Part shown: one piece after another, positions 7,822 through 17,325 of the stretch
Layout of the letters: each line of letters begins with the position of its first letter
Position numbering within the stretch: position 1 is the stretch's first letter
Assembly (NCBI GenBank): GCA_015066175.1
Contig: SVOW01000008.1
Span: 62,001-126,000 of the forward strand
Origin: Oscillospiraceae bacterium
Lineage (GTDB): Bacteria; Bacillota; Clostridia; Oscillospirales; Acutalibacteraceae
DNA length: 64,000 nucleotides
Direction of reading: 5' to 3'
Translations under genes and position numbers: made by a program
Notes under the pieces: generated by a model
What the model was told of the DNA's origin: nothing
What the model saw: only the letters and a program-made list of their open reading frames with translations
The model's database searches: none

Positions 7822-7866
7822 AGGCCTCTTGACTCTTACGTGAAATTCTAACGAGTCAAGAGGCCT
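7822..7866. repeat. 14-bp perfect inverted repeat
   Basis: AGGCCTCTTGACTC (7822-7835) and its exact complement (7853-7866) flank a 17-base spacer. The right arm shares GTCAAGAGGCC with the tRNA-Pro anticodon-stem/variable region, so this may be another tRNA-derived recombination site or structure. Confidence 0.6.
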
Positions 7867-7873
7867 GATTTTT

Positions 7874-8103
7874 ATGAAAATTAAGATGAATTTATCCCAA
7901 AGTATCGAAGATGTTTATGCCCGCTCATGTTATTTAAGAAAGCAAGCGGTCTGGCAGACAAAACAATCTCAACCTATTCTCAGCAGTTCCGTTGTATCTC
8001 AAATTATCTCAACCCACATATCCCAATGGATGAGCTAACTTCGGATGCTCTCAATCAAATGATAAATAAAATGCGTGATAAAAGAAAGAAGCATAACAAA
8101 TGA
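7874..8103 (+). pseudogene. Tyrosine recombinase (integrase) N-terminal remnant, frameshifted
   Basis: Two frames together give the SAM-like core-binding domain of a phage-type integrase. Frame one opens with MNLSQSIEDVYARS. After a frameshift near 7930, frame two reads LFKKASGLADKTISTYSQQF and continues through ISNYLNPHIPMDELT to a stop at 8101-8103. The pattern of a helix with KTI-TY, then YL and I-DEL, is that of the N-terminal domain. No catalytic domain (R..HxxR..Y) follows. Its position just after tRNA-Pro fits the inactivated integrase of a lost element. Confidence 0.7.
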
Positions 8104-8113
8104 ATAACAAATC

Positions 8114-8153
8114 AAGCCCGCTGTTTCGGTTTTTCAGAACAGTGGGCTTTTTG
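8114..8153 (+). terminator. Terminator
   Basis: Stem AAGCCCGCTGTT / AACAGTGGGCTT with one G-T pair, then TTTTG. It lies 10 bp after the integrase remnant and may have been its terminator. Confidence 0.7.
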
Positions 8154-8445
8154 TATTTCGTCTTATGTTGCTTCTTTGATTTATATAAAAATTCCCTATG
8201 TCAACAACGGGAAATTTATTTCCCTTGAACCTTTGTAAAGGAGCCTTTTTACGCCCGATTTAAACGATTTTCACGCCTTCAAAAATACATCTTCAAATGA
8301 CACCAATTTTGGATCTACAGGCTATTCAACATCATTCGTTATCATTGGAATAATTGTACTTATTCTGTGGTTTATAGAGAAGGTTTTCGGATAATCTCAC
8401 CTGTCCCTATAATCGGACTTTTGTTTCTCCAAACTCATTTATTTG
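8154..8445. other. Non-coding stretch with a possible membrane-protein relic
   Basis: No complete gene is visible. One frame (8239-8394) has no start codon but ends in a convincing single transmembrane helix, SFVIIGIIVLILWFIEKVFG, before a stop. It could be the tail of a decayed small membrane protein belonging to the lost element. The rest shows nothing recognisable. Confidence 0.3.
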
Positions 8446-8474
8446 TTGCAAAAAACACCCACAAATGATATACT
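8446..8474 (+). promoter_or_regulatory. Promoter of sbcDC
   Basis: TTGCAA (8446-8451) and TATACT (8469-8474), 17-bp spacer, 36 bp before the sbcD start. Confidence 0.65.
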
Positions 8475-8510
8475 TGATACATCAATATCCGCATAAACAG
8501 GAGGACCCAA

Positions 8511-9641
8511 ATGAAGCTTATTCACTTATCAGATTTACATATCGGAAAGCGTGTAAATGAATTTTCTATGCTTGAAGATCAGGAGTACATCCTGACTAGA
8601 ATAATCAACATCATAGATGATGAAAAGCCTGATGCTGTTCTTATCGCAGGTGATGTTTACGATAAGTCTGTACCCTCAGGTGAGGCTGTTCAGGTTTTTG
8701 ATGATTTTCTTGTAAGACTTGCCAAGAGAAATCTTCAGACTTTTGTTATCAGCGGTAACCACGATTCTCCCGAGCGACTTGCTTTCGGCGGAAGACTTAT
8801 GGATATAAGCGGTATACATATGTCCCCTGTTTATAACGGCAAGGTTGAGCCTATATGCCTTGAAGATGAACATAGTAAAGTTAATTTCTATATGCTCCCT
8901 TTCATAAAGCCTGTTCATGTACGCAGATTTTTTGAAGAAGAAAATATCGAAAGCTACACCGATGCTGTTCGTGTTGCTGTTGACAATATGAATGTAAATG
9001 ACGCTGAACGCAATGTTATTATTACTCACCAGTTTGTAACAGGTGCAGAAAGAAGTGAATCGGAAGAAGTTTCCGTAGGCGGTTCAGATAATGTCGATGC
9101 AAGTGTATTTGAGAAATTTGACTATGTTGCTCTCGGTCATATTCACGGCCCGCAGAATATCGGAAGTGAAAAAATCAGATATTGCGGTACACCTTTGAAA
9201 TATTCTTTCTCTGAAGCTAACCACAAAAAGTCTGTTACTGTTGTTAATCTGGGTGAAAAAGGTGAACTTGAAATTAAAGAAATTCCTCTTGAACCAAAAC
9301 GTGATATGCGTGAAATCAAGGGAAAATATGACGAAATAATGATGAATGGAAATCAAGAAAAATCCGATGACTACGTTCACATAATTCTCACAGATGAAGA
9401 AGATATTCCGAATGCAATGGGAAAACTCCGTCTTGTTTATCCGAACCTTATGAAGCTTGACTACGATAACACACGCACACGAAGCATCGGAAAAATCACT
9501 TCTGCAGAAAAAACAGAAACCAAATCTCCCCTTGAATTGTTCTGTGAATTGTATGAAAAAGTAAACGGACAACCTATGAACAATGAACAACTTGAATTTT
9601 CAAAAGAACTTGCTGAAAGCATATGGGAGGGCAAAAAATGA
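8511..9641 (+). CDS. sbcD: Exonuclease subunit SbcD (Mre11 homologue)
   Basis: This is the nuclease subunit of the SbcCD complex, which cuts DNA hairpins and processes double-strand ends in the cytoplasm. The 376-residue protein carries the calcineurin-like phosphodiesterase motifs in order: LSDLHIG (Asp8, His10), AGDVYD, SGNHDSP, ITHQF and LGHIHGPQ, which bind the two Mn ions. The ribosome site AGGAGG precedes ATG 8511. Its stop overlaps the sbcC start in an ATGA, so the two subunits are translationally coupled. Confidence 0.95.
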   Translation: MKLIHLSDLHIGKRVNEFSMLEDQEYILTRIINIIDDEKPDAVLIAGDVYDKSVPSGEAVQVFDDFLVRLAKRNLQTFVISGNHDSPERLAFGGRLMDISGIHMSPVYNGKVEPICLEDEHSKVNFYMLPFIKPVHVRRFFEEENIESYTDAVRVAVDNMNVNDAERNVIITHQFVTGAERSESEEVSVGGSDNVDASVFEKFDYVALGHIHGPQNIGSEKIRYCGTPLKYSFSEANHKKSVTVVNLGEKGELEIKEIPLEPKRDMREIKGKYDEIMMNGNQEKSDDYVHIILTDEEDIPNAMGKLRLVYPNLMKLDYDNTRTRSIGKITSAEKTETKSPLELFCELYEKVNGQPMNNEQLEFSKELAESIWEGKK

Positions 9642-12391
9642 GACCTTTAAAACTTACTATGTCAGCCTTCGGCCCTTATGCAGGAGTTACTGAAATTGAT
9701 TTTGAAAAACTGGGAGTAAGCGGACTTTATCTTATCACAGGTGACACGGGTGCCGGTAAGACAACTGTTTTCGATGCCATTTCCTATGCTCTTTACGGCG
9801 AAGCAAGCGGTGACACAAGAGACACCTCAATGCTCCGTTCAAAATACGCCGATAACGACACTCCGACTTTTGTTGAACTTGAATTTCTTTACGACAATAA
9901 AAATTACAAAATAAAAAGAAATCCCGGATACGAGCGTGAAAAGAAATCAGGCGATGGTACAACAAAGCAGACTGCAGATGCTGAACTGATTTTACCTGAT
10001 GGTACACCTGTTACAAAAACAAGAGAAGTAAACTCTAAAATCATTGAAATTATCGGCGTTGACAGAAATCAGTTTTCGCAGATTGCAATGATAGCGCAGG
10101 GCGACTTTAAAAAATTGCTTATTGCCGACACAAAACAGCGTCAGGAAATTTTCCGTAAAATATTCAGAACAGAACTTTATCAGGTTTTTCAAGGAAAACT
10201 TAAAGATGCTTTTGATGAAATCAAAAAAGAATGTGACAGGCTCAGAAACAGCATCAACCAGTATGTTGACGGAATTGAATGCGATGAAGATAATGCTCTG
10301 AACATCGAGGTAAAAAAAGCTAAAAACAGCGAAATGATTATTGACGATGTGACAAAGCTTATAGAAAAACTTCTTGAAGAAGATTCACGCCTTGCAGAAG
10401 AAACTGAAAAGAAATTTTCCATCTGCGAAAAAGAGTTTGAAAAAGTTACAGAAATTCTTGCAAAAGGCGAAGAATTTTCCAAAGCTGAAAAAGACCTTGA
10501 AACTGCCCTTAAAATACAAACAGAAACTACTGCAGGACTTGAAAATGCAGACAAAATTCTGAAAGCAGAAAACGAGAAAAAACCTGAACTTGAAAAACTC
10601 ACAGCACAAATTGCAGTATTTACAGAGGATTTGCCACAATACGATAAACTCAAAAACATCACAGACGAAATATTCCGCTCTGATACAGCAATTAAACGAA
10701 ACGAAAAAGAACTTGAAATCTGCACAGAATCTGCAGAAACAATTTCCGAAAAAATCAGGAAGTTAAATGAAGAATACGAAACTCTCGAAAATGCAGGTGC
10801 ATTGAAGGAAAAATTACTCCGTGAAAAAGAGCAGACAGAAAACGCAAAAACTGCATATGAAAATCTGCTTAAAAATCTTTTTAAACTTTCCGAAGCAGAA
10901 GCAAAGCTTTCTTCAGCTCAGGCAAAATATTTAAAAGCAAAAGAAACTGCAGAAAAAGATAAAACCGATTATGACGAAAAATACAAAGCATTCCTTGATG
11001 AGCAGGCAGGCATTCTGGCATCAGGTCTTGAAGAAAACATCCCCTGCCCTGTGTGCGGTTCAACCAACCATCCGTCACCTGCAGTAAAATCTGAAAACGC
11101 ACCCACAGAAGCCGATGTAAAACTTGCAAAAGAAAAGTGCGACAAATCACTTAAATTTATGTCAGATGCAAGCGGTAATGCAAGTGAAATCAGAGGCGAA
11201 GTTTCTTCACTTGAAGATTCAGTTGAAAAGCAGTTGACCGAAATGGGAATTGATTGCAAAATTGCAGACGCTGAAGAAAAAGTTTCAAGCCTTATTTCAG
11301 ATAAAAAATCCGAAATAAAAACACTGAGTAAAAAAATCAGGATTGAAGAAGAAAACGAAAAACGAAAAGCAGAAATCAGCAGACTTATTCCCACACACGA
11401 AAAGCAGTTAAAAGAAGCTGAAGAAAAATCAGCCGAGTTAAAACAGAAGATTGCCTCTCTGAAAGCATCAGAAACCGAACTTGAAAAGCAGTTATCAGAG
11501 CTTACGAAAAAACTGAAATTCAAAACTAAAAATGACGCGGTAGAACATCTTGAAAATCTTAAAAATAAAGTTGTGCTGATTCAGAAAGGTATTGAAAAAG
11601 CTGAAAATAATTTCAGAAGTTGCGAACAAAAAATGACCGAACTGAAAGGCAGAATAAATCAGCTTAAAGCACTTATCGAAAACGCAGAAGAAATTGACAC
11701 TAAAAAACTGTCAATCAGAAAAGATGAACTCACAGAAGAAAAATCTGCTTTGAGAAAAATTCTGAACACCCTTAACATCCGCATTTCAAATAACAAATCT
11801 GCTTTGTCACACATCAGAGAAAAATCAGAAGATTTGTCTGTATATGAAGAAAAATTCTCATGGATGAAATCTCTTTATGACACTGCAAGCGGCAAATCCA
11901 AAGGAAAAGTTATGCTTGAAACTTACATTCAGATGAATTACTTTGACAGAATCATTGAAAGAGCGAATTTAAGACTTCTGAAAATGACAGGCAACCAGTA
12001 TGAACTCAGACGAAGTGAACAGCTTGGAAATCAGGGACAGCAGGGACTTGATTTATCGGTTATTGACCACTACAACGGTACAGAACGTAGTGTCAAATCA
12101 CTTTCAGGCGGTGAAAGTTTCAAGGCGTCACTTTCTCTTGCACTGGGTCTTGCTGATGAAATTGAACAGTCTGCAGGCGGTATCAAGCTTGACACAATGT
12201 TTGTAGATGAAGGCTTCGGCTCACTTGACTCCGAATCACTTAACCAGGCTTTCAGTACACTTGCATCTCTCAGCGACGGCAACAGACTTGTTGGTATCAT
12301 CTCCCACGTTGCAGAACTGAAAGAAAAAATCGACAGACAGATTGTCATCACAAAAGAAAAAACAGGTGGAAGCAGAATTCAGATTATTTAA
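9638..12391 (+). CDS. sbcC: Exonuclease subunit SbcC (Rad50 homologue)
   Basis: This is the SMC-like ATPase partner of SbcD. In the 917-residue protein the Walker A is GDTGAGKTT (about 35-43). Long coiled coils follow on both sides of the zinc hook CPVCG near residue 470. Near the end come the ABC signature [11 protein letters not shown] (about 821) and Walker [15 protein letters not shown]. The start is ATG 9638 in the ATGA overlap with sbcD, with GGGAGG just upstream. All catalytic elements are present and the length is typical. Confidence 0.95.
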   Translation: MRPLKLTMSAFGPYAGVTEIDFEKLGVSGLYLITGDTGAGKTTVFDAISYALYGEASGDTRDTSMLRSKYADNDTPTFVELEFLYDNKNYKIKRNPGYEREKKSGDGTTKQTADAELILPDGTPVTKTREVNSKIIEIIGVDRNQFSQIAMIAQGDFKKLLIADTKQRQEIFRKIFRTELYQVFQGKLKDAFDEIKKECDRLRNSINQYVDGIECDEDNALNIEVKKAKNSEMIIDDVTKLIEKLLEEDSRLAEETEKKFSICEKEFEKVTEILAKGEEFSKAEKDLETALKIQTETTAGLENADKILKAENEKKPELEKLTAQIAVFTEDLPQYDKLKNITDEIFRSDTAIKRNEKELEICTESAETISEKIRKLNEEYETLENAGALKEKLLREKEQTENAKTAYENLLKNLFKLSEAEAKLSSAQAKYLKAKETAEKDKTDYDEKYKAFLDEQAGILASGLEENIPCPVCGSTNHPSPAVKSENAPTEADVKLAKEKCDKSLKFMSDASGNASEIRGEVSSLEDSVEKQLTEMGIDCKIADAEEKVSSLISDKKSEIKTLSKKIRIEEENEKRKAEISRLIPTHEKQLKEAEEKSAELKQKIASLKASETELEKQLSELTKKLKFKTKNDAVEHLENLKNKVVLIQKGIEKAENNFRSCEQKMTELKGRINQLKALIENAEEIDTKKLSIRKDELTEEKSALRKILNTLNIRISNNKSALSHIREKSEDLSVYEEKFSWMKSLYDTASGKSKGKVMLETYIQMNYFDRIIERANLRLLKMTGNQYELRRSEQLGNQGQQGLDLSVIDHYNGTERSVKSLSGGESFKASLSLALGLADEIEQSAGGIKLDTMFVDEGFGSLDSESLNQAFSTLASLSDGNRLVGIISHVAELKEKIDRQIVITKEKTGGSRIQII

Positions 12392-12406
12392 ATTTCCCGA
12401 TCATAT

Positions 12407-12435
12407 TTGACTAACAATTAATTTATTTGTATAAT
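12407..12435 (+). promoter_or_regulatory. Promoter of the Cas4/RNase H-like nuclease gene
   Basis: TTGACT (12407-12412) and TATAAT (12430-12435) with a 17-bp spacer, 53 bp before the start at 12488. Confidence 0.7.
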
Positions 12436-12487
12436 AAATTTATACTTTTACAAACAGTATACTAAATTTCTGAACAAGGTGAATTTT

Positions 12488-13966
12488 ATGTCTCTGTATC
12501 TTTCAAAGTCAAAATACTGCAATGCGGTTCAATGCCCTAAAATGCTGTGGCTTCACAAAAACATGCCTGATGAATTTGATAATTCTGTTCTTAATCAGAA
12601 TGTGCTTGAAACAGGCAACGAAGTGGGCGACCTTGCCATGGGACTTTTCGGTGATTTTACTGAAGTTCCCTATGGTGATTTAGGCGATATGCTTGAAGAA
12701 ACCGAAAAACTTATTGAAGCGGGCACTCCCGTTATTGCCGAGGCATCATTTTCACTTGACGGGCTTTTCTGCAGCGTTGACATCCTTAAAAACAAAGGAA
12801 ACAAACACGTTGAAATATACGAAGTGAAAAGTTCAACTCACCTTAATGAAATTTATCTGCACGACGCGGCTTATCAGCAGTATGTTCTTACAGGTCTGGG
12901 ATATAAGGTTGACGAAGTAAACGTTGTATATATAAATCCTGACTATGTAAGACGCGGTGACATCGAGCTTAAAAAACTTTTTGTTATTGAAGATGTGAAA
13001 TCCCACACAGATGCATTGCAGTACGGAATCAGGGATTTTCTGCCTGAGCTTGAAATAATAATGGACAGAAAATATGAACCTGATATGGAAGTCGGTTGCC
13101 ATTGTCAGAAGCCTTATACATGCGGCTTCTTTGACTACTGCACAGGCAGACTCCCCCACCCGAATATTTTTGATGTAAGCCGTATGAGGTTTGATTCAAA
13201 AGTCAGACTTTTCAACGAAGGCAAATATTCCTTTGATGAGCTTGTAAACTGCAAAGAAATCAAAGGCAATCAGCGCCTTCAGGTTGAATCTGCTCTTACA
13301 GGCAAACGCGAAATCAACAAAAAGGAAATAGGCGGGATTCTTTCCTCTCTTTCATTCCCGCTCTATTTCCTTGACTTCGAAACTTTTCAGGAAGCAATTC
13401 CGCCTTATGATTTCACAACACCCTATGAGCAGATACCTTTCCAGTATTCTCTCCATTGGCTTGAAAGTGCCGATGGTGAATTGAAACACACAGAATTCCT
13501 TGCAGAAGCAGGTAAAGACCCACGCAGAGCACTTGCAGAAAAACTTTGTGCGGATATTCCGAAAAATGTCTGCACAACTGCGTACAATATGAGTTTTGAA
13601 AAGAATGTTATCAGAAAACTGGCTCAGATTTTCCCTGACCTTTCATCTCATCTGATGAACATTCACGATAACATACAGGACCTGATGATACCGTTTTCAA
13701 AGAAGTATTTCTACCTTCCCGAAATGCAGGGTTCATATTCAATCAAATATGTCCTTCCTGCACTTTATCCAAATGAGCCGTCGCTTGATTACCATAACCT
13801 TGAAGGAATACAGAAAGGTGACCAGGCATCGAACGCTTTTAAAAAGATGAAAACTATGTCACCCGAAGAAGTGGCAGAAACACGAAAAAATCTCCTCGCA
13901 TACTGTAAGCTGGACACCTACGCAATGGTAAAAGTGTGGGAAAAGCTGGAAGAAGTTGCGAAATAG
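12488..13966 (+). CDS. DUF2779-type protein: RecB/Cas4-like nuclease domain plus RNase H-like exonuclease domain
   Basis: This 492-residue protein starts at ATG 12488 behind AAGGTG. The N-terminal half resembles Cas4/RecB-type nucleases: early cysteine in SKSKYCNAVQCPKMLW, a catalytic-lysine strand IYEVKSST, and later cysteines in VGCHCQKPYTC and FFDYC that could hold an iron-sulfur cluster. The C-terminal half (about 295-492) is the DUF2779 region with DEDD-exonuclease-like marks FLDFETF, TAYNMSFEK and YCKLDTYAMVKV. The likely role is nucleic-acid end processing, inferred only from the folds. It follows sbcDC but has its own promoter. No cas genes or CRISPR repeats are present nearby. Confidence 0.75.
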   Translation: MSLYLSKSKYCNAVQCPKMLWLHKNMPDEFDNSVLNQNVLETGNEVGDLAMGLFGDFTEVPYGDLGDMLEETEKLIEAGTPVIAEASFSLDGLFCSVDILKNKGNKHVEIYEVKSSTHLNEIYLHDAAYQQYVLTGLGYKVDEVNVVYINPDYVRRGDIELKKLFVIEDVKSHTDALQYGIRDFLPELEIIMDRKYEPDMEVGCHCQKPYTCGFFDYCTGRLPHPNIFDVSRMRFDSKVRLFNEGKYSFDELVNCKEIKGNQRLQVESALTGKREINKKEIGGILSSLSFPLYFLDFETFQEAIPPYDFTTPYEQIPFQYSLHWLESADGELKHTEFLAEAGKDPRRALAEKLCADIPKNVCTTAYNMSFEKNVIRKLAQIFPDLSSHLMNIHDNIQDLMIPFSKKYFYLPEMQGSYSIKYVLPALYPNEPSLDYHNLEGIQKGDQASNAFKKMKTMSPEEVAETRKNLLAYCKLDTYAMVKVWEKLEEVAK

Positions 13967-13976
13967 CATTTAATTT

Positions 13977-14016
13977 AACCGAAAGAAACACATGCCTGTG
14001 TTCCTTTCGGTTTTTT
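13977..14016 (+). terminator. Terminator after the nuclease gene
   Basis: A 16-bp stem with one mismatch (AACCGAAAG...TTTCGGTT) and a 4-base loop, followed by TTTTTT. Confidence 0.85.
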
Positions 14017-14020
14017 CGCT

Positions 14021-14048
14021 TTGCTTTTCACCATTTTTATGTTATACT
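14021..14048 (+). promoter_or_regulatory. Likely promoter of the deformylase and glycanase genes
   Basis: TTGCTT (14021-14026) and TATACT (14043-14048), 16-bp spacer, 31 bp before the start codon. Confidence 0.45.
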
Positions 14049-14079
14049 TTTGTAAACAGTAATTAAATATGAGGTAACT

Positions 14080-14493
14080 ATGATTAAAGAAGTAATTCAT
14101 GACCCGATTTTATTGAGCATTAAATCGGAAAAGGCTACAACCCAAGACTTGCAGGTGGCGGAGGATTTGCTTGACACTCTTATTGCCAATGCAGAAGATT
14201 GCGTTGGTATGGCTGCCAACATGATTGGTGTGCACAAGTGCATTATCTGTTTTGATAATGATGGTACATATATGACAATGTTCAACCCCGAGATTATCAA
14301 GCAATCAGACCCCTATCAGACGGAAGAAGGATGTCTTTCTCTGCTTGGTGGTCCTCGTAAATGCAAGCGTTACAAGAGCATTAAAGTCAGATGGCAGAAT
14401 GCTGAATTCCAGACACGCATAAAAACATTCACAGGCTGGACTGCGCAGATAATTCAGCACGAAATTGACCATTGCGAGGGAATATTGATATGA
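14080..14493 (+). CDS. def: Peptide deformylase, short variant
   Basis: Deformylase removes the formyl group from new proteins using a bound metal. The 137-residue protein keeps motif 2 EEGCLSL (metal Cys) and motif 3 QHEIDHCEG (two metal His and the catalytic Glu). In motif 1, usually GxGxAAxQ, it reads CVGMAANM, so the glutamine that stabilises the reaction intermediate is replaced. This variant motif occurs in a short Clostridial subfamily, so it may be an auxiliary enzyme with the main deformylase elsewhere. Its stop overlaps the next gene's start as ATGA, an odd coupling to a secreted glycanase. Confidence 0.85.
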   Translation: MIKEVIHDPILLSIKSEKATTQDLQVAEDLLDTLIANAEDCVGMAANMIGVHKCIICFDNDGTYMTMFNPEIIKQSDPYQTEEGCLSLLGGPRKCKRYKSIKVRWQNAEFQTRIKTFTGWTAQIIQHEIDHCEGILI

Positions 14494-16136
14494 AAAAAAT
14501 TATTTTATGCTCGGTTTTAACATTATGTATTATTTTCTCACTTTCTACAGTCGGTTCAGCACAAAGCGGACCGATATTTGAACCTCTCGTCTATCCTGAA
14601 GAAGCAGTTACAGCTTTCAAAGAAGAAATGCTCGGCAGAGTGTCAACCGGTCCTGATTATGTTTCAAACCGCGGATACGAAGAAAACGGACTTTATATGT
14701 CCCCCTATTGGAGTTGTGAAATCGAAGGAAAAGATGTTCCAGTATATGCGGTAATGAGCTACAATGAAGATGTAAACAGCGGCGTTCTGCAATCAGTTGT
14801 TACGATTTTCGCACAAGATTTTGCTGACGGAATTGACATCACTCTTATTCAGAAAACCTCACAAATTAATACAGCCGTTATTCTGCCTTCAAAGCTCGGT
14901 GCAGTTGCCTGTGTAAAGAACAACTCCTCTGTCAGTTTCACCGCAACAAAAGTCGGCGCATACACCTGCCTGATAAACGGTGATTCATTGAATGATGCCA
15001 TCACCGTGTTTGTTAAAGAATATACCGATGAAAATGATGAAATTGACAGTTATATTGATCATTACGGTGAAGACAGGGTAAAAGTTTTCCCTGCAGGATT
15101 TTATGAGACGGAATATATCGACACAAGCGACTGTGACGTGATTTACTTCTGCAGAGGCTCGTTTGTTTCTGCAAAACATATTTATGATGTACGCAGTGAT
15201 GAAGAGGCATCAGCCTTACCTCACAGAAATACTTTTCTTGATATTTATTCAAGAGACGGCTTTATAATCGACGGATCGGGCACTATAGATTTTAACCGTC
15301 TTGACCGTAATGAACGCTCACTTATGAATGTATCTCTCTGCAAGAATTGCAGCTTATCGGGACTGACCTTTATCAATCCGCCCGTATGGACGGTTACCGT
15401 TTATGCAACATCAGACAGCACTATAGACGATTTTACAATTTTCGGATACCGTACAAACAGCGATGCCATAAATATATGCGGCTGTGAAAACATGGAAATT
15501 GCCAACTGCTTTGCAAGAAATGGTGATGACTGCTACAGTGTAAAAACAACAAATGCAGATTTTGACGCAAGAAACATCACATTTAAAAACTGTATCGGCT
15601 GGAGTAACAAATGCCGTTGTTTCGGCATCACCGGAGAAGTTTATGCACCGATTGAAAACATAACCTTTACAGACTGCGATGTGCTTTACAGAAATGCAAA
15701 CTGGGATAACAATAAAGTTGCCTCTCTGACTGTTGCCGTTGAAATGGGCGGTGCACCTATAGAAAATGTTCTGTTTGAAGACATCAACATATACCGTGAT
15801 GACGGAAGAGCATTTTACTGCACCGTAAATAACGACATAGAAAACTGCAAGGTAAGTGGAGTTGTTTTCAGAAATGTCACATACAATTCTGTCGAGCGTT
15901 CAAAGATTGCTTCTATTCAGAGCCTGAACGGCTCCGAAACGGAATTCAAAGCGTTTATTTACAGACTTCTCAGGTTCTTCTTCCCTATGTATGAAGAAAG
16001 CTTCAGCCACCTTATCCCCGGCAACAACGATGTTGAAGTAAAACTTGAAAATGTTATTGCAAACGGCAGAAGGCTTAATCCTTTCAACCTGATTTTTAAT
16101 ATTGAAACGAAAGGAAACGAAAACATATCGTTTTAA
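14490..16136 (+). CDS. Secreted right-handed beta-helix glycanase-like protein (GH28/GH49-like)
   Basis: This 548-residue protein starts at ATG 14490 after GCGAGGG and has a Sec signal peptide (MKKIILCSVLTLCIIFSLS, cleavage near GSAQS). An N-terminal beta-sandwich of about 200 residues precedes a pectin-lyase-type beta helix with repeating N-I-T-F-K-N-C rungs. The order DGSGTIDF, NSDAIN and RNGDDCYSVK resembles the acidic active-site strands of GH28 polygalacturonases and GH49 dextranases. The His motif of GH28 is not obvious (CFGITG is in its place). It is predicted to act on an external polysaccharide. The last 70 residues are of unknown role. Confidence 0.7.
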   Translation: MKKIILCSVLTLCIIFSLSTVGSAQSGPIFEPLVYPEEAVTAFKEEMLGRVSTGPDYVSNRGYEENGLYMSPYWSCEIEGKDVPVYAVMSYNEDVNSGVLQSVVTIFAQDFADGIDITLIQKTSQINTAVILPSKLGAVACVKNNSSVSFTATKVGAYTCLINGDSLNDAITVFVKEYTDENDEIDSYIDHYGEDRVKVFPAGFYETEYIDTSDCDVIYFCRGSFVSAKHIYDVRSDEEASALPHRNTFLDIYSRDGFIIDGSGTIDFNRLDRNERSLMNVSLCKNCSLSGLTFINPPVWTVTVYATSDSTIDDFTIFGYRTNSDAINICGCENMEIANCFARNGDDCYSVKTTNADFDARNITFKNCIGWSNKCRCFGITGEVYAPIENITFTDCDVLYRNANWDNNKVASLTVAVEMGGAPIENVLFEDINIYRDDGRAFYCTVNNDIENCKVSGVVFRNVTYNSVERSKIASIQSLNGSETEFKAFIYRLLRFFFPMYEESFSHLIPGNNDVEVKLENVIANGRRLNPFNLIFNIETKGNENISF

Positions 16137-16207
16137 TAACAAGCTTGGCGGCGTTATAAAAATTGCTGTTACCAATAAATAGGAATTTATACGGAAGGTG
16201 AAAAACC

Positions 16208-17272
16208 ATGTGCAAAAAAACTACCGCAGTGTTACTTGCTTTAACTATACTTCTTGCTTTACCTTTAGGGACATCTGCAGAAGAAAGTGTTCCTGAAAAG
16301 GAAGGTTATGTGCTTGATTTCAGCACTGAATTCAATGATGAACTGAACACAGAATACTGGTTGCCACAGTATCTGCCTCACTGCACTACCAACGCAGAAG
16401 GCTCTTCTGCAAGATATAAAATTGAAAACGGTTGCCTTAACCTTTTTCTCACAAAGGATTCACCTGATTATTTCGGCGGTCAGCCGGGTTCAACAGACCC
16501 TGACAACCTTTTATGGATAGCCAACGGAATTCAGACGTGGGAAAAGAATCACCTGCATCCCGGTGGTAACCATCAGATGAATGTTGAGCCTTTTGAGGGA
16601 TATGCCACACAGTACGGCTACTTTGAAATACGGATGAAAATGCCTGACACCAAAGGTGGCGGATATGCTTCCTGGTGGTTTATCGGCACTCAGGACGATA
16701 TGAGCTCTGACGGAATAACTTCAGAACAAAACGGTGAAATTGATGTTCTGGAAACCTTCTTTGAATCTCCCGGTGTGTTTGAGCCAAAGGTTCACCCGTG
16801 GAATGACGGAAACCTTAACGAGTGGTCAGACAAAGTTACCCTTGAAGGCGAGCCGACAGATTACATAAACGAATTTCACACCTATGCTATGGACTGGAGA
16901 CCCGAAGGAATAACATTTTATGTGGATGGAAAAAAAGTAGCCAAAACATACGAGTCGCCACAATACAGAATGTGTATGATTCTTTCTATGTACATCAACT
17001 CTGATTTCAGCGGTTGGGATGAGCCTGAAAACAATTATCCCATAGAATGGCTGATTGATTATGTCCGTGTTTACAAAGACAAAAACGGTTATGATGAAAG
17101 CGACAGACTTAACAACTTCCAGCGTTTTATAAAAGATATTTGCAACTCACTGGCCGCTTTCAGGCAGGAGGTTGATTTGTTTTTTGAAAATCTCCACACA
17201 CAATTTTGTCTTTTCTTCGAGCAGATTTTAAGCAGGATACCTGCGTTGTACACAACAAAAATTTCCAATTAA
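16208..17272 (+). CDS. Secreted GH16 family endo-glucanase-like protein
   Basis: GH16 enzymes cut beta-1,3/1,4-glucans or galactans outside the cell by a retaining mechanism. The 354-residue protein has a signal peptide ending near LGTSAEE, the GH16 opening VLDFSTEFNDELNTEYW, and the catalytic motif GEIDVLE (nucleophile and acid/base glutamates), with WWFIGTQ and HTYAMDW as further marks. After the jelly-roll, the last 60 residues (YDESDRLNNF onwards) are amphipathic helices that do not belong to GH16 and may contact the cell envelope. It follows the beta-helix gene by 71 bp with AAGGTG before ATG. Confidence 0.88.
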   Translation: MCKKTTAVLLALTILLALPLGTSAEESVPEKEGYVLDFSTEFNDELNTEYWLPQYLPHCTTNAEGSSARYKIENGCLNLFLTKDSPDYFGGQPGSTDPDNLLWIANGIQTWEKNHLHPGGNHQMNVEPFEGYATQYGYFEIRMKMPDTKGGGYASWWFIGTQDDMSSDGITSEQNGEIDVLETFFESPGVFEPKVHPWNDGNLNEWSDKVTLEGEPTDYINEFHTYAMDWRPEGITFYVDGKKVAKTYESPQYRMCMILSMYINSDFSGWDEPENNYPIEWLIDYVRVYKDKNGYDESDRLNNFQRFIKDICNSLAAFRQEVDLFFENLHTQFCLFFEQILSRIPALYTTKISN

Positions 17273-17288
17273 AATACAGATAAAATTT

Positions 17289-17316
17289 ACCGCCCGGATT
17301 TTGAAATTCCGGGCGG
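17289..17316. terminator. Bidirectional terminator
   Basis: A 10-bp GC-rich stem (ACCGCCCGGA / TCCGGGCGGT) lies between converging genes, with T-rich flanks on both sides. Confidence 0.8.
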
Positions 17317-17325
17317 TTAGTGTTT

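Noticed and set aside
8154-8445. A possible small transmembrane protein gene
   Set aside because: The frame ends in a plausible membrane helix but has no start codon or ribosome site; it is kept only as a possible relic within the non-coding stretch.
10189-10725. Long serine- and phenylalanine-rich frames opposite sbcC
   Set aside because: They are antisense shadows of the lysine/glutamate-rich coiled coil of SbcC.
12488-13966. CRISPR adaptation module based on the Cas4-like domain
   Set aside because: There is no cas1, cas2 or repeat array in the window, and the C-terminal DUF2779 part indicates a different family.
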